From positions 1 to 34,709 of the forward strand of contig CALUPF010000022.1 of NCBI GenBank assembly GCA_944322545.1: DNA of 34,709 nt, in the 5' to 3' direction. Position 1 is the stretch's first letter; every line of letters begins with the position of its first letter. A program made the translations under genes and the position numbers. The notes beneath the pieces are model-generated. The model did not search any database. It was not told the origin of the DNA and worked only from the letters and a program-made list of their open reading frames with translations. Shown here one piece after another: positions 8,066 to 16,330 of the stretch. This stretch comes from Candidatus Gastranaerophilales bacterium. GTDB taxonomy: Bacteria > Cyanobacteriota > Vampirovibrionia > Gastranaerophilales > Gastranaerophilaceae.

Positions 8066-9625
8066 ATGGTTAATATTTTAATTAATTTACTTGTATTGCT
8101 TGCAGTTTATGCACTGATTTTTTGCGTTTATTACACAGTTTGTGTCATATCAAGTTCTAGATCAAAAAAGTTTTTGCTGAAACAAAAATACAATGCAGCA
8201 GTAAATCCTAACAATATGATTGTTATAATTTATGCAAGAAACAATGAATCCACAATCGTTCCATTATTAGAAGCATTGAATAAACAAAACTATCCAAAAG
8301 ATAATTTTCAAACACATATAATTCTTGATCATTGCACAGACAATTCATCAAACATTTTAGAATTCATAGGCGGAGCTAAAATCTGGAGAGTGGGAGAAAG
8401 TGCTCCTGTTGGAAAAGATGAAGCTGTTTCTTGGATTCTAGAAGGGTTGTTGTCTTATCAAAACGTTGACGCTTTCGTATTTTTAAATGCTGACAGATAT
8501 ATTGATGAAAACTTTATGGCTTCAATCAATGCAAACCTTCAGGGTGAAAACATCTTGGTTGGCTCAACAGATTATATCGTAAGGACAAAAAGTCTTTTAA
8601 ATAAAATCAAAACAACTTATCATTCTTACATAAACAGAGTCTTTGACTGTGGTCGTTCATTGTTAGGACTTGCTACTGTCGTTGATTCTGACGTTTTTGT
8701 TATAAGAAAAGAAGTTTTAGACAAAATTCAATGTGTAGATTTTAAAGACATAAACAGCGAATTGAAATATACAACATTGCTAGTCAGAAACGGTTTTATA
8801 CCTAAATTTTGTCCATTAATCAAAACATATACATCAATAGAAAACTTCCAAGACAGAAAGCCTTCAGTTTCTTTTAAATTGAATCTTGTATGGCATTGTT
8901 TGTCATTGTTGTTTAAATCTAACTTGAAATTTGGTGAATTTTTGATGAATATTTTGGCTCCAAATTTCTGGTTTTTCATATTAATATATTTTGGCGTGTT
9001 TATGTTTAGCTATAACTATTATTTTGCAATTCACTACGGTGTCATAAGTTTTGCTGGAATAATGGTTGCTCTAGCATTTATATCTTCACTATTCATTTCA
9101 AAATTAGGAAGCAAAAATATTCCTTATTTAATGCTTTATCCTTTATATTCATTTTTGAAGATATTTTTCCATGTCCCTGTTATAGGAACAATAATTAACA
9201 AGCTAACAAACAAAAACAACGATGAAAACAAAGAATCTACAACAGTTGATGTTTACGTAACTGATGGCAAAAACAACCTCGCTTGTAAATTAGATTTGAT
9301 ATCAGAAAGCGGTCTAGTTAAAGCTGTATTCAGATTCAAAAAGAAAAAATACTCATCATCATCACAAATCCGTATGGTAGATGCTATAAAAGAAGTTTCT
9401 GACAAGTTGAATGAACACGGCTTTAGAATAAAAATTTGTCAGTCTTGCGGATATTTCAATTTAAAAATGGACGGTTCAACAAACATGGTTAAAGGCTATT
9501 GCAACAGAGTTGTTGTACAAAAAGAATCAAACGAACCTTTAGATACAGTTTTGTGGAATTCTTGTCCTTATTTTGTACCTCAAGAAGTTAATAAAATTAT
9601 CGACATAAACAATTTCAGAGATTAG
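8066..9625 (+). CDS. Membrane-bound family 2 glycosyltransferase with C-terminal Cys-containing domain
   Basis: This 519-aa protein has an N-terminal span (residues 3-28), a GT2 nucleotide-sugar domain (about 50-260; IIYARNNE, ILDHCTDNSS, NADRYID in place of the usual DAD/DxD) and three or four membrane segments (about 295-375). That matches processive or semi-processive GT2 enzymes building surface polysaccharide. Residues about 390-519 form an extra soluble domain with C458xxC461, C479 and C500, a possible metal-binding cluster not usual for GT2 enzymes. AGAGGA precedes the ATG. dprA begins 25 nt after the stop, so the two are probably co-transcribed. The family call is firm; the substrate is unknown, and loss of the first Asp of the metal motif leaves activity open. 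Confidence 0.85.
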   Translation: MVNILINLLVLLAVYALIFCVYYTVCVISSSRSKKFLLKQKYNAAVNPNNMIVIIYARNNESTIVPLLEALNKQNYPKDNFQTHIILDHCTDNSSNILEFIGGAKIWRVGESAPVGKDEAVSWILEGLLSYQNVDAFVFLNADRYIDENFMASINANLQGENILVGSTDYIVRTKSLLNKIKTTYHSYINRVFDCGRSLLGLATVVDSDVFVIRKEVLDKIQCVDFKDINSELKYTTLLVRNGFIPKFCPLIKTYTSIENFQDRKPSVSFKLNLVWHCLSLLFKSNLKFGEFLMNILAPNFWFFILIYFGVFMFSYNYYFAIHYGVISFAGIMVALAFISSLFISKLGSKNIPYLMLYPLYSFLKIFFHVPVIGTIINKLTNKNNDENKESTTVDVYVTDGKNNLACKLDLISESGLVKAVFRFKKKKYSSSSQIRMVDAIKEVSDKLNEHGFRIKICQSCGYFNLKMDGSTNMVKGYCNRVVVQKESNEPLDTVLWNSCPYFVPQEVNKIIDINNFRD

Positions 9626-9650
9626 TCCCTCAACAATAGGAGCTCCATCT

Positions 9651-10751
9651 GTGGAAAACCAAGAGAAATATTGGCTTGCATTTGCATCAATTGAAAAAAT
9701 CGGAAGCGTTTTTATAAAAAAACTCTACGAAGCTTTTGGGTCAATCGAGTCAGCTTGGTGCGCAGGTGTTGATGATTTATATAAAATCGAAGGTATTTCT
9801 AAACGTCAAATTACTGATTTTTTGCAAGCTAGAGAGAAAACTAATCCTGATGACTGCATTAGTTTTATCAAAGAAAAAAGCTTGAAATATCTGACTTTTG
9901 ACAATCCACAATATCCAAAACTGCTAAAAGAAATCTCAAATCCACCTATGACTCTTTTTTACAAGGGGGATTTAAAAAGGTGTAATTTTGAACGCACTTT
10001 ATCCGTTGTAGGATCTAGAAAAGCAAGTGAAAGTGCAAAAAACGTTTTAACAAGCATTCTTTCAGAGTTTAAAAACACTGATATTTGCATAGTTTCAGGA
10101 CTAGCTTTAGGAATAGACACAACTGCGCACAAAGCAGCAATAAAAAGTGGGATCTCCACAATCGGAGTCATCGCAAGCGGCTTTGATTATGTTTATCCGA
10201 CAGCAAATAAGGATTTGTATAAAAAAATTGAAGAAGAACAAGGTGTGATTTTTAGTGAATATTGGCCGACCTTTGCCCCAATTCAATGGCGTTTCCCTCA
10301 TAGAAACAGAATAGTCACAGGTCTTAGTAAAGGAACACTTGTCGCTGAAGCTGCAATAAAAAGTGGAGCGATAATCAGTGCAAATCTTTGTCTTGAACAA
10401 AATCGAGAGTTGATGTGTATGCCAGGGCTTTTGACAAACCCTAATACACAAGGGATTTACAAACTCATAAAAAATGGTGCTGCAGTAATCACAAGTGCTC
10501 AAGATATTTTAGACACACTAAATTGGGAAATCAAAGTTGAAAAACAAAGCTCAAATGATTCGCTTGAAAATCTTAATTTGAATGAAAAAGAAAAACAGGT
10601 TTTTTCAATAATTTCAAAAGATTCCTCAACTGCTGATGAACTCGCTCAAAAAACACAAATCGATTTTAATGAGCTTATGGTGATTTTGACAACACTAGAA
10701 TTGAACGGATTGATAAAACAAACTGATGGAGAAAGATATATTTGCATCTAA
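9651..10751 (+). CDS. dprA: DNA-processing protein DprA
   Basis: This 366-aa protein uses a GTG start, with AGGAG ending 8 nt upstream. It has an N-terminal helical/HhH-like region (1-65), the Rossmann-like DprA core (about 75-290; YPKLLKEISNPP, VVGSRKAS, VSGLALGIDTTAH, WRFPHRNRIVTGLS, VAEAAIKSGAIISA, MPG) and a C-terminal winged-helix region (about 305-366). DprA binds incoming single-stranded DNA and loads RecA during natural transformation. It is therefore a competence marker, though it also occurs in species not known to transform. Its place 25 nt after a surface glycosyltransferase does not suggest a shared pathway. Confidence 0.95.
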   Translation: MENQEKYWLAFASIEKIGSVFIKKLYEAFGSIESAWCAGVDDLYKIEGISKRQITDFLQAREKTNPDDCISFIKEKSLKYLTFDNPQYPKLLKEISNPPMTLFYKGDLKRCNFERTLSVVGSRKASESAKNVLTSILSEFKNTDICIVSGLALGIDTTAHKAAIKSGISTIGVIASGFDYVYPTANKDLYKKIEEEQGVIFSEYWPTFAPIQWRFPHRNRIVTGLSKGTLVAEAAIKSGAIISANLCLEQNRELMCMPGLLTNPNTQGIYKLIKNGAAVITSAQDILDTLNWEIKVEKQSSNDSLENLNLNEKEKQVFSIISKDSSTADELAQKTQIDFNELMVILTTLELNGLIKQTDGERYICI

Positions 10752-10821
10752 CAATAACATACTGTTTTAAATTCTAATTCTTGCTGTCAGATATAAGTAT
10801 TAAGCAAATTTAACAAAAGGT

Positions 10822-10830
10822 TGTTATAAT
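10822..10830 (+). promoter_or_regulatory. Extended -10 promoter of the SIS-domain gene
   Basis: TGTTATAAT combines a perfect TATAAT with the extended -10 TG. The -35 region is poor, as is common with extended -10 promoters. It leaves a leader of about 80 nt before the ATG at 10917. Confidence 0.5.
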
Positions 10831-10916
10831 AAAGATATAATTAAACTTCATAAAAATATAGCCGATAAAAATACTGAGGTCTCATATAAATCATAGTGTG
10901 TTGCAAGGAGCAAAAA

Positions 10917-11987
10917 ATGGGTATGGATAAATTTCTAACAAAGACAAACTCAATTATGCAAAAAGAAATTTTTGAGCAGCCAACTGTTGTGAAAAATTTG
11001 CTTGAAAAATACACAACCGATGACAATAAAATTCATCTTGATTTACCATCTGATATTGACAATATCGTTATAGTTGCAAGTGGTTCATCGTATAACTGTG
11101 CAGCGATTGCAGCTCCATTATTCATAGAATATGCCGACATACCTTGTGAATATGAGTATTCATCAGAATTTGTGCTTCAAAAAAAACATTTTATAACACC
11201 AAATTCATTATACATATTTGTTTCTCAATCAGGTGAAACTTCTGATACATTAAATGCATTAAAACAAATAAAAAAAGAAGGAGTAAAAACTCTTTGTATA
11301 ACAAATGCTCAAAATTCAACAATGTGGAATTTGTGTGACTACAAAATTCTTTCTGATGCAGGAAAAGAAGAAAGTATAGCTTCAACTAAAGCTTTAACTG
11401 CTCAAATTCTATGTTGCATGTTAATAATGCTTGAAATAAAAGCAAAACAAGGCGAAGATATTTCAGGCTATTTAAACACTATGCATAGATTGCCTGCTTA
11501 TCTTGAAAGAATAAAAAATGATTTTGAAAAAATAAAAACAGCCGCACAACTTGTTTCAGAATACCAAAACATCTCTATTTTGGGTAACAAAAACTATTAT
11601 CCAGTAGCAAAAGAAGGTGCACTAAAAATAAAAGAAACTTGCTATTTAAACGTTATGGCATATCCTTTTGGTGAATTTATGCATGGACACGTTGCTGTTT
11701 TAAACCAAAAATCAATAGTTATAGCAATAATTGATGAAGAGAATGCACAATTTGCCGTTAGAAATCTTGAAAAAATCAAAAATGACTACAATCCTAAAGT
11801 CATATGTATCACCTCAGTTCAAGACGTAAAATCAGGTGATTTAAACATCTACATAAAAACAAAACGAAAAATGAAAGCAATTTTTGGCTCACTTTTAACC
11901 TTGCAATTAATCGCATGTGAGCTTGCAAACGTCTTGAAAAAGAACCCAGATAGACCTAAAGGTTTGAAAAAAGTTGTAAAAGACTAA
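10917..11987 (+). CDS. Two-SIS-domain sugar-phosphate isomerase/deaminase (GlmS isomerase-like)
   Basis: This 356-aa protein has two SIS domains (about 35-190 and 200-340). Motifs include ASGSSYNCA, SQSGETSDTL (phosphosugar-binding Ser/Thr loop), NAQNSTM, EESIASTKALTAQ, KEGALKIKETCYL and EFMHGH. It resembles the isomerase half of GlmS (the N-terminal MQKEIFEQP and the terminal PRP-GL pattern fit) but has no glutaminase domain. Such stand-alone forms include GlcN6P deaminases (NagB-II), AgaS and fructoselysine-type deglycases, so the reaction is probably ketose/aldose amino-sugar interconversion. AAGGAG lies 6 nt before the ATG; an in-frame GTG at 10896 lies upstream of that RBS and was rejected. 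Its stop overlaps the converging response-regulator gene by 4 nt. Confidence 0.85.
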   Translation: MGMDKFLTKTNSIMQKEIFEQPTVVKNLLEKYTTDDNKIHLDLPSDIDNIVIVASGSSYNCAAIAAPLFIEYADIPCEYEYSSEFVLQKKHFITPNSLYIFVSQSGETSDTLNALKQIKKEGVKTLCITNAQNSTMWNLCDYKILSDAGKEESIASTKALTAQILCCMLIMLEIKAKQGEDISGYLNTMHRLPAYLERIKNDFEKIKTAAQLVSEYQNISILGNKNYYPVAKEGALKIKETCYLNVMAYPFGEFMHGHVAVLNQKSIVIAIIDEENAQFAVRNLEKIKNDYNPKVICITSVQDVKSGDLNIYIKTKRKMKAIFGSLLTLQLIACELANVLKKNPDRPKGLKKVVKD

Positions 11988-12334
11988 GCATTTATAGCAC
12001 TTTTCACAGTGTTTAAAAAATCCATAATTTGAATCGGTTTTGCAATGTATCCAGCACAACCTAACTCCGTTGCTTTTTGGATTTCGTTATCCATTGCACA
12101 GGCTGAAACAACTATTACAGGTGTTTTTTTGTTGTACAATTTCAAAAAATCATAACCTGAAACAACTGGCATTTGAATATCAAGAAGAATCAAATCAAAC
12201 TCCTGTTCATTCGCAATGTCCAGTCCTTGCTGACCGTCTTGGGCTGTTGTCACCTCATAATTTTGAGAAGATAAAATATCTTTCATTAATTTCATATTCA
12301 TTTCATTATCTTCAATTATAAGGATTTTGCTCAT
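11984..12334 (-). CDS. Single-domain response regulator (DivK/CheY-like)
   Basis: This 116-aa protein is one receiver domain: acidic pair E8/D9, phosphoacceptor D52 in LLDIQMP, S77 and K99 in AKPI. No output domain is present, so it acts through protein contacts, as DivK or CheY do. Its ATG immediately follows the stop of the histidine kinase, with no intergenic base, so the pair is translationally coupled and almost certainly a cognate phosphorelay. The 3' end overlaps the converging SIS gene. Confidence 0.95.
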   Translation of the reverse strand: MSKILIIEDNEMNMKLMKDILSSQNYEVTTAQDGQQGLDIANEQEFDLILLDIQMPVVSGYDFLKLYNKKTPVIVVSACAMDNEIQKATELGCAGYIAKPIQIMDFLNTVKSAINA

Positions 12335-13633
12335 TTACTGTTCCTTTTTCTTTTTTGCCTTTAATGGCAATTTTACGTAGAAAGTCGTTCCTTCATCAAC
12401 TTTACTTTCAAATGAAATTTTACCGCCATGGAGTTCAACTAACTCTTTTGTAATCGTAAGTCCTAGACCTGTAGAACTCTCCTTTTTAGAATAAACATTA
12501 TTAAGCTGAACAAATTTTCCAAAAATTTTGCCATGGTATTTTTCATCAATCCCAATACCATTGTCTTTAACAAAAATAGTGACACTGCCTTTGTTGAAAG
12601 TATATCCAATTTCAATGTGACCATTTTCTTTTGTGAATTTTATAGCATTGCTCAACAGGTTATATAAAATCTGTTGGATTTTTTGATAATCAGCTTCAAT
12701 TTCAAGAAAATCTTTTGTAACTTTTTCCAGTTTGATATGTTTTTTATTTGCTAATGGGCGAACTATATTAGTCACTTCGTTCAATGAAGTTTGTAAATTG
12801 AACTTTGAAAATGCTAATTTCACAGCTTTAGCTTCAATTTTTGAAATTTCCAAAATTTCATTAATCATTCCTAAAAGATGAAGTCCTGAAACATGGATAT
12901 CTGAGACATATTCTTCTTGCTTTTCATTCAAGTCCCCAAAAATCTTCATCGATAAAGCTTCAGAAAATCCAATAATTGCATTTAATGGAGTTCTTAGCTC
13001 ATGAGAAATATTCGCAAGAAACTCATTTTTCAATTTGTCTGCTTCAAGAATTTTTTCATTCTGTTTTTTTATAGTTGCATAAGCTAGAGTTTTATCAACT
13101 AAACTATCTTGTAACGAGCGAAGCTGCAACTTAAAAACACCTGTTAACTCGGAGTCTTTCACAGTATATGAAACGAGTGCTGCAAAAGAGTTAGCTAACT
13201 TCAATTCTTCTTTTGTAAATGGTTTTTTAGAGCTTCGAGAAAGCATAATAAACCCGAACACTGTTTCTTTTAAAAACAATTTCGCTATCAGATAATTTGA
13301 ATCTGTGAAATTGAATTGAGCAGATTTAAAAATAGAACTTTTTTCATCAAAAATCAATCCCTCAGATTCATATAATTTAGATTTTAAAATTTCAGGAAAA
13401 TTTATCAAAGTAACAATCTCAGGAATTGGTGCAAGTTTATTTTTAGATTGTTTTGAAACTTTGCGATATTGTATATTTGCACTATTTGAATTCAAATAGC
13501 AAATGTAAGCAAAATCATATTCTACAATGTTTTTGAGCTCGTCTAATATATTCTCAAAATTCTTCTCCAAATCATCATTTGAAGATAAAATTTGTGGTAA
13601 ATTTTCCAGAATTTTTTTATATTTATTATCCAT
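12335..13633 (-). CDS. Soluble sensor histidine kinase with GAF-like input domain
   Basis: This 432-aa protein has an N-terminal GAF-like sensor region (about 20-160), a coiled linker (165-205), HisKA with His211 in NISHELRTPLNAIIGFSEAL, and an HATPase domain (N-box around N325-N329, DNGIG at 357-361, GLGLTI at 389-394). There is no membrane segment, so it senses a cytoplasmic signal. The response regulator is fused in operon directly behind it. The ATG has no Shine-Dalgarno, and TATAAT ends 9 nt before it, so the mRNA leader would be 0-3 nt. An inverted repeat occupies the promoter spacer. The signal is unknown. Confidence 0.94.
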   Translation of the reverse strand: MDNKYKKILENLPQILSSNDDLEKNFENILDELKNIVEYDFAYICYLNSNSANIQYRKVSKQSKNKLAPIPEIVTLINFPEILKSKLYESEGLIFDEKSSIFKSAQFNFTDSNYLIAKLFLKETVFGFIMLSRSSKKPFTKEELKLANSFAALVSYTVKDSELTGVFKLQLRSLQDSLVDKTLAYATIKKQNEKILEADKLKNEFLANISHELRTPLNAIIGFSEALSMKIFGDLNEKQEEYVSDIHVSGLHLLGMINEILEISKIEAKAVKLAFSKFNLQTSLNEVTNIVRPLANKKHIKLEKVTKDFLEIEADYQKIQQILYNLLSNAIKFTKENGHIEIGYTFNKGSVTIFVKDNGIGIDEKYHGKIFGKFVQLNNVYSKKESSTGLGLTITKELVELHGGKISFESKVDEGTTFYVKLPLKAKKKKEQ

Positions 13634-13642
13634 GATTTATTT

Positions 13643-13671
13643 ATTATATGCCCAATTAAGTTTTTGGGCAA
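13643..13671 (-). promoter_or_regulatory. Histidine-kinase promoter with embedded palindrome
   Basis: On the minus strand TTGCCC (13666-13671), a 17-bp spacer and a perfect TATAAT (13643-13648) precede the kinase ATG. A perfect inverted repeat, TGCCCAA (13649-13655) and TTGGGCA (13664-13670) with 8 bp between, fills the spacer and touches both boxes. That is the usual placement for a repressor operator. Autoregulation by the two-component system is possible but not shown. Confidence 0.65.
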
Positions 13672-13779
13672 TTTTTCTTAAAATAACACTTGAAAAGTAA
13701 AACTTGTGGTGATAAAATCACTTTACCGAAATATTATTTTTACACTAGACTTTTAAACTAAAATTAAGGCATTAATAAC

Positions 13780-14520
13780 ATGATAAAATTCTCCCCAGCA
13801 ATAAATTTGCTAAAAAAGACATCTTCAAAACAAGCTGCAAAACGTTGTATCGTTGGAATTAGTTTTGTTGGCATATCAGGCTCTTGTGCAAACATCCCAA
13901 ATCAAATATGCTCAACTACCAACATCGCTAACAATGTTAAACTCAGCACTAAAAACATGAAAAAAAGCATAAAATGGGACACAGCACTTGAAAAAGTTGC
14001 TCAATATAACAAAGCAGTAATTGAAAAAAATATTACAAAAGCAAAAAAAGCAGTTGTATTGAGAATCATCCAAGAAGATCCTAACTGTAAAAAGTTAGCA
14101 AATAAAGAAAGAATTGCAGAAAACATAGTTAAAATAGCAGAAGAGTATGGAGTTGATCCAATACACATAGCCTGTATAGCAAAAAAAGAAACGCATTTCA
14201 CTGAAAATTTATCATCACCAACAACTAAAGGGATGATGCAAGTCACAGAAATCAGCGTTAAAGATATGTATCAACGTCCTGAAATCTATCACAAAAAGCT
14301 AAAAGAAATCACATCAAAATACAAATCACACAAAGCTTTGTTTAATGCAATCGGACACAAACCATTGTTAAATCTTAGAATAGGAACATTGCTATACCTT
14401 GCTAAACTACAACAAGCAAAAGGTAACGTTAAAAAAGCTCTTATAAGCTATAACGGTTCTAAAAGAAGATTTTCATATGCAAATGAAGTGTATTCTGAAA
14501 TAATCAAATATAAATCATAA
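13780..14520 (+). CDS. Lytic transglycosylase (SLT-type) protein
   Basis: This 246-aa protein carries a lysozyme-like SLT domain at about 115-246: EEYGVDPIHIACIAKKETHF with the catalytic Glu in KKETHF, then GMMQVTEIS (family GLMQ) and ALISYNGSKRR...YANEVY near the end. Such enzymes cleave peptidoglycan to insert or remodel envelope machines. The N-terminus (MIKFSPAINLLKK, then hydrophobic CIVGISFVGISGSC at about 23-36) could be an unusual export signal or lipoprotein-like segment. TAAGG lies about 11 nt before the ATG. It converges on the candidate ADP-ribosyltransferase gene 35 nt away, which may imply a shared secretion context. Confidence 0.8.
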   Translation: MIKFSPAINLLKKTSSKQAAKRCIVGISFVGISGSCANIPNQICSTTNIANNVKLSTKNMKKSIKWDTALEKVAQYNKAVIEKNITKAKKAVVLRIIQEDPNCKKLANKERIAENIVKIAEEYGVDPIHIACIAKKETHFTENLSSPTTKGMMQVTEISVKDMYQRPEIYHKKLKEITSKYKSHKALFNAIGHKPLLNLRIGTLLYLAKLQQAKGNVKKALISYNGSKRRFSYANEVYSEIIKYKS

Positions 14521-14555
14521 TAATGTGATTGCAAAAACATATTGAATACAAATGT

Positions 14556-16175
14556 TTAATAATCAAGCCACATAAGATTTGGGGTACTTGTATCAATTAA
14601 TATTTCAGAATTGTTAGTTGGCAAATAAAACGGAATGAATATCTCAATTTCTTTCATTCGTTGGTCATATGGATATTTATTATTACCTACATACAAAACC
14701 CTATGTAGTTGACTTGTTTGCATTGAATGAAAATAATTTTCTTGTTTTATTAACGACAGTTTAGGAACTTCAGACTTTACTACAACAACTGGCGTTTCTG
14801 GGTGAAACACGTGTTTGGGAACAGATGCTGCTATGTCATATATTGATGTTGCTGATATGAATTCACTTTTTGTATTTCTGGATTTTATTTTGTCTATTAT
14901 TCGACTATAAATTGTTTCATCTGATGATTCATCAGTATCAATAAAATATTTTATTGCATTAATCGCTTTTTGTTTATCTTGAAAAGCTGCTGCATAGTTA
15001 CCATCTTTTTTGAGCTTTTGAGCTAGGTCTTGAGGGCTCTTTGAATACAACCCACGATAGACAGTTTCTGTGCCAAGATAATTAGAAAAACCTTTTCTTA
15101 ATTCATATGGTTCTATTTCTTTTGTGTCTATATTTTTTTCATTTACGTACTTCACTAGATCATCAAAATAATTTACTATTGCAGGATCAACTAACAAAAC
15201 CTTTTGTTTTTTGTCAAAGCCTGACTTGTCAAACATTTCAGAAACAAACTCTTCATCAGTTCCATATATCTTTTCTAGTAAAAAATCGAGCTGTTCATCA
15301 TTTTTTGTGACAAATGAATATGTTTTTGGGTTTTCAAATGGAGAAATCTTATTTTCAATCAAATCATTGTATAAATCATATGCACAATCATCCACAGTGT
15401 AGTTTAGGTTTGAATTTTTTTGCGCTTCTATTCTTTCAAGTTTTTTTTCAAAAGACAAAAATGGTTCTTGCTTCAATACATTTTTAACAGACTCTAGCCT
15501 TTGTTCATCAAATAATTGTACATAATTTTTCTCGAGTTCAGCTTGAAAATTTTCAATAAAATCAAAATATATTCTTGATTTTCTCGGTTCTGACCATTCA
15601 TCATGGCATTCAATAAGCTCATCATTAACAGCATCATAAACAGCATTAATTTGGGAGGATTCTTCATCCATTGATATTTTTTCATCTAAAACTTTTGTTT
15701 GTTTTAGATGACTTATGAAATCCTTAGCTGAACAAACTTCATAGTTGTAATGTCCAAAAGACTTATCAAATCCCTTTTGTATTGCTTTTGTCAACAGTTC
15801 TTCATTGATTTGTTGTGGTCTTTTTTCTGCTAGTTTTCCAGCTACAACACAAAGAAACTCTTCGTTCATTTTTCTTGAGCTTGAAAGAGGTAATCCTTTT
15901 CTGTCTCTGAAGTGTTTTAATTTCGAATAATCAATGTATTTGAGATTTTCCCCCTTGCCTGATTGATACAAACTATCTATAAAATTTTCAAAGTTTTTAA
16001 ACTCTTGATTTTTTTGCTCACCTTTAAAAGATGGCAATAAATAATAAATTTGTGGATAAGAAACTAAATTTACACTTTTGTTTTCAGTGTTTAAATAGTT
16101 GTTATGTTTTTTTTCAATGTTTGTATGTTTTTTTATATTGTTATATCCAACAAATTGAAGACTGTTAATTTTCAT
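14556..16175 (-). CDS. Candidate mono-ADP-ribosyltransferase (R-S-E class) with large unknown N-terminus
   Basis: This is a 539-aa protein. The C-terminal 175 residues carry, in order, the three signatures of Arg-type ADP-ribosyltransferases: TVYRGL with Arg374, EFISATS (Ser441-Thr443-Ser444, the STS element), and KEIEIFIP with E509xE511 (the ExE catalytic turn). Beta-strand residues around each (e.g. TPVVVVKSEV) fit the fold. These enzymes move ADP-ribose from NAD+ to a protein or small molecule and are usually secreted toxins or effectors. Residues 1-365 match nothing I recognise, are acidic and mostly helical, and include PSFKG at 48-52. No classical signal peptide or membrane span is seen. 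A weak GAGAG lies before the ATG. The domain assignment is motif-based only; target and secretion route are unknown. Confidence 0.6.
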   Translation of the reverse strand: MKINSLQFVGYNNIKKHTNIEKKHNNYLNTENKSVNLVSYPQIYYLLPSFKGEQKNQEFKNFENFIDSLYQSGKGENLKYIDYSKLKHFRDRKGLPLSSSRKMNEEFLCVVAGKLAEKRPQQINEELLTKAIQKGFDKSFGHYNYEVCSAKDFISHLKQTKVLDEKISMDEESSQINAVYDAVNDELIECHDEWSEPRKSRIYFDFIENFQAELEKNYVQLFDEQRLESVKNVLKQEPFLSFEKKLERIEAQKNSNLNYTVDDCAYDLYNDLIENKISPFENPKTYSFVTKNDEQLDFLLEKIYGTDEEFVSEMFDKSGFDKKQKVLLVDPAIVNYFDDLVKYVNEKNIDTKEIEPYELRKGFSNYLGTETVYRGLYSKSPQDLAQKLKKDGNYAAAFQDKQKAINAIKYFIDTDESSDETIYSRIIDKIKSRNTKSEFISATSIYDIAASVPKHVFHPETPVVVVKSEVPKLSLIKQENYFHSMQTSQLHRVLYVGNNKYPYDQRMKEIEIFIPFYLPTNNSEILIDTSTPNLMWLDY

Positions 16176-16297
16176 AGATTCTCTCTTTTTTCGTGTATAT
16201 TTATTTAAGTTTGTGAATATTATTTTTTGATAATTAAATGAAAAGTTTTAACAAGTTTTAAAATTTAGGGTCAATTTTATATTCATAAACGACTTTA

Positions 16298-16303
16298 TAT
16301 AAT
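16298..16303 (+). promoter_or_regulatory. Probable -10 box upstream of the 372-aa protein gene
   Basis: A perfect TATAAT lies 27 bp before the GTG start at 16331 in an otherwise gene-free 155-base divergent region. No convincing -35 is present. Confidence 0.35.
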
Positions 16304-16330
16304 TATAGGTTAGCAATAGGGAAATTTTTT

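Noticed and set aside
10896..10916. Upstream GTG start for the SIS-domain protein
   Set aside because: It would place the AAGGAG ribosome binding site inside the coding region; the ATG at 10917 is correctly spaced.
13709..13721. GTGATAAAATCAC palindrome upstream of the lytic transglycosylase gene
   Set aside because: Arms of 5 bp in AT-rich DNA are easily chance, and no promoter element is placed sensibly around it.
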